Shown: piece after piece, positions 1 to 5,017 of the stretch | How the letters are laid out: every line of letters starts with the position of its first letter | How positions within the stretch are numbered: position 1 is the first letter of the stretch | NCBI GenBank assembly: GCA_934667465.1 | Contig: CAKUMG010000545.1 | Span: forward strand, 1 to 5,017 | DNA from: an uncultured Actinoplanes sp. | Lineage (GTDB): Bacteria > Actinomycetota > Actinomycetes > Mycobacteriales > Micromonosporaceae | Reading direction: 5' to 3' | DNA: 5,017 nt | Program-made: the position numbers and the translations under genes | The notes under the pieces: generated by a model | Told to the model about the DNA's origin: nothing | Database searches by the model: none | The model's input: the letters and a program-made list of their open reading frames with translations, nothing else

Positions 1-33
1 CTGCAGGTGGATCTGGGGATGCCGCCGGGATGC

Positions 34-57
34 TTCGGACTTCGGGACCAGTCCGGA
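34..57. other. possible stem-loop downstream of copA
   Basis: Positions 34-41 can pair with 50-57 over eight base pairs (one G-T wobble, core CGGACT/AGTCCG) around an 8-nt loop. It lies about 135 bases beyond the copA stop on the transcribed strand, so it could help end that transcript. There is no T-rich tract on either side, and GC-rich DNA forms such pairings easily. The rest of 1-190 holds no reading frame with recognisable protein features. Confidence 0.2.
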
Positions 58-190
58 TGCGCACCCGGTGGTTCAGATGGTGAGCCGGGCGCCCCGGGGG
101 TTTCGGGAGCAACCGCCGGAACGAGGTGCCCGGCTCACACTGCGCACTCCCATGCGCTCCTCACACACCGCGGCGCAGTGCCCGCACTTC

Positions 191-2333
191 TCACGCCCCG
201 CGCGGCAGAGCGCGGAAGCGACGCAGCCGCAGGCTGTTCCCGACCACGAAGATCGAGCTCAGCGCCATCGCCGCGCCCGCGATCATCGGGTTGAGCAGCC
301 CGGCCGCCGCCAGGGGCAGCCCCGCCACGTTGTAGGCGAACGCCCAGAACAGGTTGCCGTGGATGATCTGCACGGTGCGCCGCGACAACCGGACCGCGTC
401 GACCGCGGCCCCGAGATCGTCGCGCATGAGGGTCAGGTCGGACGCCTCGATGGCGACGTCGGTGCCCGCGCCCATCGCAACGCCGAGATCCGCCCTGGCC
501 AGCGCCGCCGCGTCGTTGACCCCGTCGCCGACCATCGCGACCCGGCGCCCCTGCGCCTGCAGGCGCGCGACCACATCGACCTTGCCCGCGGGCAGGACGC
601 CGGCGAACACCTCGGTCACCCCGATCTCGGCGGCCACCTGCTCGGCGACCGCGGGAGCGTCCCCGGTCAGGAGCACCGGGGTGAGCCCCAGGCGGCGCAT
701 GCGGGCGACGGCGGGCGCGCTCTCCGGGCGTACGGAATCGGCGAGTGCCAGCCGCCCACGGACCTCGCCGTCGACGCGCACCTCGACCCACGTGAACGCC
801 CCGTCGCCGTCGCCCCGGGCGACCTCGACCAGCGAGCCGTCGAGCGTGGCCCGGACGCCGACCCCGGCGAGGGCCTGGAAGCCGGTGACCCGCGGCAGTT
901 CGCCCCGTTCCCGCGCGGCGGCGGCGATCGCACGCCCGAGCGGGTGCTCGGAGGGCGCCTCGGCCGCGCCCGCGAGCCGCAGCACCGCGTCCTCGGTGTG
1001 GCCCGCGGTGGGACTGATCTCACGCACGGTCATCTCGCCCGTCGTCACCGTGCCGGTTTTGTCGAGCACCACGGTGTCGATGCGGCGGACCTGTTCGAGG
1101 GCCTCGACGCCCCGGATGAGGATGCCCACCTGCGCGCCACGCCCGGTGCCGACGAGCAGGGCGGTCGGCGTGGCGAGGCCCAGGGCACACGGGCACGCGA
1201 TGATCAGCACGGCGACCGCGGCGGTGAATGCGGCGTCGGCGCCCCGGCCCGAGCCGAGCCAGAAGCCGAGCGTGCCCACGGCCAGGGCGATCACGACGGG
1301 CACGAAGACGGCGGAGACCCGGTCGGCGAGCCGCTGCACGTTCGCCTTGCCGGCCTGCGCCTCCTCGACCAGCCGGGCCATCTGCGCCAGGCGGGTCCCG
1401 GCGCCCACCCGGGTCGCGCGGACGACGAGGCTGCCACCCGCGTTGATCGTGCCGCCCGTGACGGCGTCGCCCGCGGCCACCTCGACGGGCACCGACTCGC
1501 CCGTGATCAGGCTCTGGTCGACGGCCGACGAGCCCTCGGTCACCACGCCGTCCGTGGCGACCTTCTCCCCCGGCCGGACCAGGAACAGGTCGCCCGCCTG
1601 CAACCGCTCGATCGGCACCTCGCTGCCGTCGCTCAGCGTCACCGTCTTGGCGCCCCGGCTCAGCAGCGACCGCAGCGCGTCACCGGCACGGCGCTTGGCC
1701 CGCGCCTCTGCGTACCGACCGGCCAGCAGGAACGTCGTCACCCCCTGCGGCCGCCTCGAGATAGATCGCGTCGCTCTCCGACCCGGCCCGCAGCGTGAAC
1801 GGGTGCGTCATACCGGGCATCCCCGCATCGCCCAGGAACAGCGCCCACACCGACCACAGGAACGCCGCGGCGGTGCCCACCGAGACGAGCGTGTCCATGG
1901 TGGCGGCCCCGTGCCGCAGGTTGACCGCGGCGGACCGATGGAACGGCCAGCCGCCGTAGACCACCACGGGCGCGGCGAGGACCAGCGACAACCACTGCCA
2001 GTAGTCGAACTGCCAGGCGGGCACCATCGCGAGCACGATCACCGGCACGCTGAGCGCCGCCGAGATCAGCAGCCGCGTACGCAACGGATCGCCCGCCGGC
2101 TGCGCGGTGGCCGGCGCTTCGGGGGTGGGCTCCGCGGCGGTGTAGCCGGTCTTCTGCACCACGGCGATCAGATCGGCCGCACTCAGCGCGGCCGGCACCG
2201 TGGCATGCGCCTTCTCCGTCGCGTAGTTGACGGTGGCGGTCACGCCCTCGAGCCGGTTGAGCTTCTTCTCGATCCGGTTGGCGCACGCGGCACACGTCAT
2301 GCCGCCGATCTCGAGCTCGATCTGCCGGGTCAT
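191..2333 (-). CDS. copA: Cu(+)-exporting P1B-type ATPase CopA, single HMA domain, frameshifted as sequenced
   Basis: This is an inner-membrane copper(I) efflux pump that couples ATP hydrolysis to export of Cu+ from the cytoplasm. The N-terminal frame (ATG at 2333) encodes one heavy-metal-associated domain with GMTCAAC (Cys14, Cys17), then three membrane segments and the start of a fourth, ending at a stop at 1680 after 217 residues. The other frame (from 1741 to the stop at 191) supplies the rest. Removing one base from the G5 run gives a 713-residue protein that reads AAAGVTTFLLAGRY across the join, as expected in CopA. In joined numbering I see TGES (277-280), CPC with x6P (380-382), the phosphorylated Asp in DKTGT (424), the SEHPLG nucleotide-site motif (His463), GDGVND (602-607), YNx4P (667-673) and MxxSS (689-693). 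CPC, YN and MxxSS together are the Cu+ (P1B-1) signature. As sequenced, neither half is a complete pump. The cause may be a sequencing or assembly error, a true mutation, or less likely recoding. The CsoR-like operator upstream implies copper induction. Confidence 0.93.
1741..1745 (-). other. copA: frameshift site in copA (G5 run)
   Basis: On the coding strand the sequence reads GCA GGGGG TGACGACG. With five G residues the frame reads Ala-Gly-Gly-Asp-Asp-Val and stops 62 bases after the downstream frame's GTG. With four it reads Ala-Gly-Val-Thr-Thr-Phe and joins a full CopA. The break falls inside the predicted fourth membrane segment. A +1 shift, or loss of one G during transcription, would restore the protein. 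The GTG at 1741 lacks a well-placed Shine-Dalgarno sequence, so independent translation of the C-terminal part looks weak. Confidence 0.85.
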
Positions 2334-2341
2334 GCACCCAC

Positions 2342-2347
2342 TCTATA
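2342..2347 (-). promoter_or_regulatory. candidate -10 element of copA, predicting a leaderless transcript
   Basis: The minus strand reads TATAGA followed by eight bases and then the copA ATG. Transcription would be expected to begin roughly at 2333-2335, on or within two bases of the start codon. That fits the absence of a clear Shine-Dalgarno sequence before the ATG. Leaderless mRNAs are common in actinomycetes. No convincing -35 hexamer is visible at normal spacing. The element overlaps the end of the CsoR-like palindrome by two bases, so a bound repressor would block it. Confidence 0.4.
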
Positions 2348-2360
2348 CCCCCTGGGGGTA
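2346..2360. promoter_or_regulatory. CsoR-type copper-responsive operator
   Basis: The sequence TACCCCCTGGGGGTA is a perfect palindrome around a central T: TACCCCC facing GGGGGTA. It ends 13 bases before the copA start codon and overlaps the predicted promoter. CsoR-family Cu(I) sensors bind G/C-tract palindromes of this form upstream of copA and copZ genes in actinobacteria and firmicutes, and Cu(I) releases them. The regulator gene itself is not in this window. Confidence 0.75.
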
Positions 2361-2373
2361 CCAAAGACCCGGT

Positions 2374-2790
2374 GTGACGCGTCATGCAGGCGGCGTCGAT
2401 TTGTGGCGTGCTGATCAGTCGGGCAACAACCCGGAGGCGACCCTGCGCAACGCGGCCGCCGCGGGAGTGGCGGACCGGGTCGAGCTGCATACCGGCAACC
2501 TGCTGGAGCTGCCCCTGGCCGACGCATCGTTCGACGTGGTCGTCTCCAACGTGGCGGTGCACAGCCTGAAGACGCGTGACGACCGGGACCGCGCGATCGA
2601 CGAGGCGGTGCGGGTGCTGCGGCCCGGAGGGCGCTTGTTCATCGCGGACCTGGGTGGCACCCGGCAGTACCGGCAACGACTGCGGCACCTCGGCCTGGCC
2701 GAGGTGAGCCGGCGCGATCTGGGCTGGCGTTTGTGGTGGAGCGGTCCCTGGCTGCCGACCCATCTGGTGAGCGCCCGCAAACCCCGGTAG
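2374..2790 (+). pseudogene. 5'-truncated class I SAM-dependent methyltransferase remnant
   Basis: The reading frame matches the C-terminal part of a class I (Rossmann-fold) SAM methyltransferase. It begins abruptly at GVDLWRADQSGN (about 2389), the acidic strand-2 region that contacts the SAM ribose. It continues through DRVELHTGNLLELPLADASFDVVVSN, split here as DRVELHTGN and DASFDVVVSN, and then the RVLRPGGRLFIADLG motif, ending at TAG 2788. The glycine-rich SAM-binding motif I and everything before it are absent: sequence upstream of about 2386 is the copA promoter and then copA on the other strand. The nearest in-frame starts (GTG 2374, ATG 2332) have no ribosome binding site and would give a 138- or 152-residue protein that should not bind SAM normally. 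Relatives are typically well over 200 residues. The 3' part is intact, so truncation appears recent. I infer a degraded gene; expression as a short protein is not excluded. Confidence 0.75.
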
Positions 2791-2841
2791 TCGTGAGCGC
2801 CCGGAGTGGTGCGGCTCTCGGGGCAGGCCGGGCGGGGATGG

Positions 2842-2848
2842 GGAAGGA
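2842..2848 (+). promoter_or_regulatory. ribosome binding site choosing GTG 2856
   Basis: GGAAGGA lies seven bases before the GTG at 2856, close to the ideal Shine-Dalgarno match and spacing. The in-frame ATG at 2838 lies upstream of this site and has only a G-run before it, and the earlier in-frame GTG at 2733 lies inside the methyltransferase remnant. This supports translation from 2856. Confidence 0.6.
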
Positions 2849-2855
2849 TGGACGG

Positions 2856-3653
2856 GTGGCACAACGCATTCGCGCGAACTCCGTCCTGCCCGCGCATCGT
2901 GAGGACATCGAGCTGCACACCGCCGACGGGCAGACGCTGGTCGGGGAGCTGGCCCGGCCGCTGGATCGGGAGCCGGTGGCGACGCTGGTGTGCCTGCATC
3001 CGCTGCCGACGCACGGCGGCATGATGGACAGCCACATCTTCCGCAAGGCCGCGTGGCGGTTGCCCGCCCTGGCCGGGGTGGCTGTCCTGCGGTTCAACTC
3101 GCGGGGCACCTCCAGCATCCGCGGGACGAGCACGGGCACGTTCTCGTCCGGCGTCGACGAGAAGTTCGACGTCGCGGCCGCCATCGAGTACGCGGAGTTC
3201 GCGGACCTGCCGTCGATCTGGCTGCTCGGATGGTCGTTCGGGACCGACCTGACGCTGATGCACGGGCTCGACCCCGCCGTCACGGGCGCGATCCTGCTGT
3301 CGCCGCCGCTGCGCTTCTCCAAGCCGGAGCACCTGGCGGCGTGGGCCGAGGCGGGGCGGCCGCTGACCGCCATCGTGCCCGAGTTCGACGACTACCTGCG
3401 GCCGGCCGAGGCGAAGGAGCGCTTCCGGGCCGCGCCGCACGCCGAGGTCATCGGGGTCCCCGGCGGCAAGCACCTCTGGGTCGGCGACGCGGAGAAGATC
3501 CTCGACGAGGTCGTACGGCGGGTCGCCCCGGCCGCGCCGGCCCCGCTGCCCCGCGACTGGGACGGGCCGATGGAGTTCGGCGACATGAACGCGTACGCCG
3601 ACCGCACGGTGGCCTCGTTCGCCGACACCCCGGTCCCCGGCCCGCTCGCCTGA
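2856..3653 (+). CDS. alpha/beta hydrolase family protein
   Basis: A 265-residue cytoplasmic alpha/beta-hydrolase-fold protein with no signal peptide or membrane segment. From the GTG at 2856 the order is a first beta-hairpin (about 16-35), then strand 3 and the oxyanion-side loop CLHPLPTHGG (46-55). Next come LRFNSRGTSS (78-87) and the nucleophile elbow GWSFG with Ser127. A PEFDDYLRP segment (175-183) offers Asp178 or Asp179 as the triad acid, and GGKHLW supplies His206. The complete triad suggests an active esterase, peptidase or related hydrolase, but the substrate cannot be read from sequence. The HPxPxHGG and FNxRGxxxSxG style resembles the small serine hydrolases often annotated simply as alpha/beta hydrolase in actinomycetes. 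The C-terminal tail after residue 225 is Ala/Pro-rich and ends inside a 21-bp tandem duplication. It follows the methyltransferase remnant by 65 bases on the same strand and converges on the AI-2E gene. Confidence 0.9.
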   Translation: MAQRIRANSVLPAHREDIELHTADGQTLVGELARPLDREPVATLVCLHPLPTHGGMMDSHIFRKAAWRLPALAGVAVLRFNSRGTSSIRGTSTGTFSSGVDEKFDVAAAIEYAEFADLPSIWLLGWSFGTDLTLMHGLDPAVTGAILLSPPLRFSKPEHLAAWAEAGRPLTAIVPEFDDYLRPAEAKERFRAAPHAEVIGVPGGKHLWVGDAEKILDEVVRRVAPAAPAPLPRDWDGPMEFGDMNAYADRTVASFADTPVPGPLA

Positions 3654-3687
3654 CCGTTCCCGCCCGTCGCCTGACCGTTCCCGCCCG
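3646..3687. repeat. 21-bp perfect tandem duplication spanning the hydrolase stop codon
   Basis: Positions 3646-3666 and 3667-3687 are identical 21-base units beginning TCGCCTGACC. The hydrolase TGA at 3651-3653 lies in the first copy. Since 21 is a multiple of three, the second copy carries a second in-frame TGA at 3672-3674. It therefore duplicates the gene end without altering the protein. Confidence 0.85.
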
Positions 3688-3694
3688 GCCGCTC

Positions 3695-3747
3695 CCGGGC
3701 GAGAGCCGGCCCGGCCGCCCGACCGGTTCCGGGCGAGAGCCGGCCCG
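3695..3747. repeat. pair of 19-bp direct repeats, each able to form a GC hairpin
   Basis: The 19-base unit CCGGGCGAGAGCCGGCCCG occurs at 3695-3713 and 3729-3747, 34 bases apart. In the first copy CCGGGC (3695-3700) pairs with GCCCGG (3709-3714) around an 8-nt loop. The second copy keeps five of these pairs. Similar C/G blocks continue to about 3770. They could slow or end transcription leaving the hydrolase, but no T tract follows. Confidence 0.7.
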
Positions 3748-3779
3748 CTCGCCCGGCCGACCCCGGGCGGAAGTGGGCG

Positions 3780-3810
3780 CACAGGGGGTTAGGGCTGCCC
3801 AAACCCTGTG
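3780..3810. terminator. hairpin between convergent genes, possible bidirectional terminator
   Basis: CACAGGG (3780-3786) pairs with CCCTGTG (3804-3810). Inside, GGG (3792-3794) pairs with CCC (3798-3800) around a CTG loop, with T3789 and T3790 pairing to A3802 and A3801. It lies between the hydrolase stop and the AI-2E stop, five bases from the latter, where a shared terminator is expected. It lacks a T tract on either strand, as is frequent in high-GC actinobacteria. Confidence 0.5.
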
Positions 3811-3815
3811 GCCGA

Positions 3816-5017
<1,202 letters not shown>

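Noticed and set aside
1..6. PstI site (CTGCAG) exactly at the left edge, as if a cloning boundary
   Set aside because: The same hexamer occurs elsewhere in the window (for example near 556 and 4521), so one at the edge is not informative.
3..83. Plus-strand frame open from the left edge to a TGA at 81-83, possibly the tail of a convergent gene
   Set aside because: About 26 residues with no recognisable motif; frames of this length occur by chance.
76..153. Small minus-strand frame after copA (ATG 153, 26 codons) with GAGGAG three bases before it
   Set aside because: The Shine-Dalgarno spacing is short, the peptide is basic and low-complexity, and nothing links it to a known copper chaperone or leader peptide.
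68..2414. Very long open frames (576 and 686 codons) on the plus strand opposite copA
   Set aside because: They are antisense shadows of copA, a usual effect of high GC. Their translations are Arg/Ala/Pro/Ser-rich without domains, while the minus strand carries every CopA motif.
2733..2855. Upstream extension of the hydrolase to GTG 2733 or ATG 2838
   Set aside because: The 2733 start lies inside the methyltransferase frame and adds a low-complexity leader. GTG 2856 has a well-spaced GGAAGGA.
3646..3770. Possible CRISPR-like array in the repeats after the hydrolase
   Set aside because: Only two copies of each unit, no regular spacers and no cas genes; tandem slippage explains it better.
2415..3782. 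Long minus-strand frame (455 codons) opposite the methyltransferase remnant and hydrolase
   Set aside because: Arg/Gly-rich shadow frame that spans two genes on the other strand and their gap; the plus-strand frames contain real family motifs.

Overview
The window is very GC-rich, with strong G/C preference at codon third positions and GTG starts. All recognisable proteins resemble actinobacterial families, so the source is probably an actinomycete. A Micromonosporaceae-like host (Actinoplanes or Micromonospora type) is my inference from protein style, not a demonstrated assignment.

Layout, left to right. Positions 1-190 hold no gene I can support, only a possible stem-loop downstream of copA. 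Positions 191-2333 on the minus strand encode a single-HMA copper-exporting P1B-type ATPase (CopA). As sequenced it is split into two frames by one surplus base in a G5 run (C5 on the plus strand, 1741-1745). Just upstream of its ATG is a perfect 15-bp palindrome with the form of a CsoR copper-sensor operator, next to a -10-like element placed so that the transcript would be leaderless. Immediately beyond, on the plus strand, is the C-terminal part of a class I SAM-dependent methyltransferase (about 2386-2790). Its N-terminal half, including the SAM-binding glycine motif, is missing, so it looks like a remnant. A complete alpha/beta hydrolase (2856-3653, plus) follows.

The gap at 3654-3815 carries a 21-bp tandem duplication covering the hydrolase stop codon, two copies of a GC-rich hairpin-forming repeat, and a strong hairpin between the two convergent genes. 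From 3816 to the right edge, on the minus strand, is an AI-2E/PerM-family membrane protein. Its reading frame runs off the window through a Ser-Pro repeat encoded by a tandem hexanucleotide.

Functionally, the only coherent unit is copper-inducible copper efflux: CsoR-type operator plus copA. No csoR or copZ gene lies in the window. The hydrolase and the AI-2E protein look like ordinary chromosomal genes without an evident link to copper. I see no RNA gene, CRISPR array, transposase or phage gene, and no convincing new multi-gene system. The points most worth following are the copA frameshift, the methyltransferase truncated beside the copA promoter, and the repeats.
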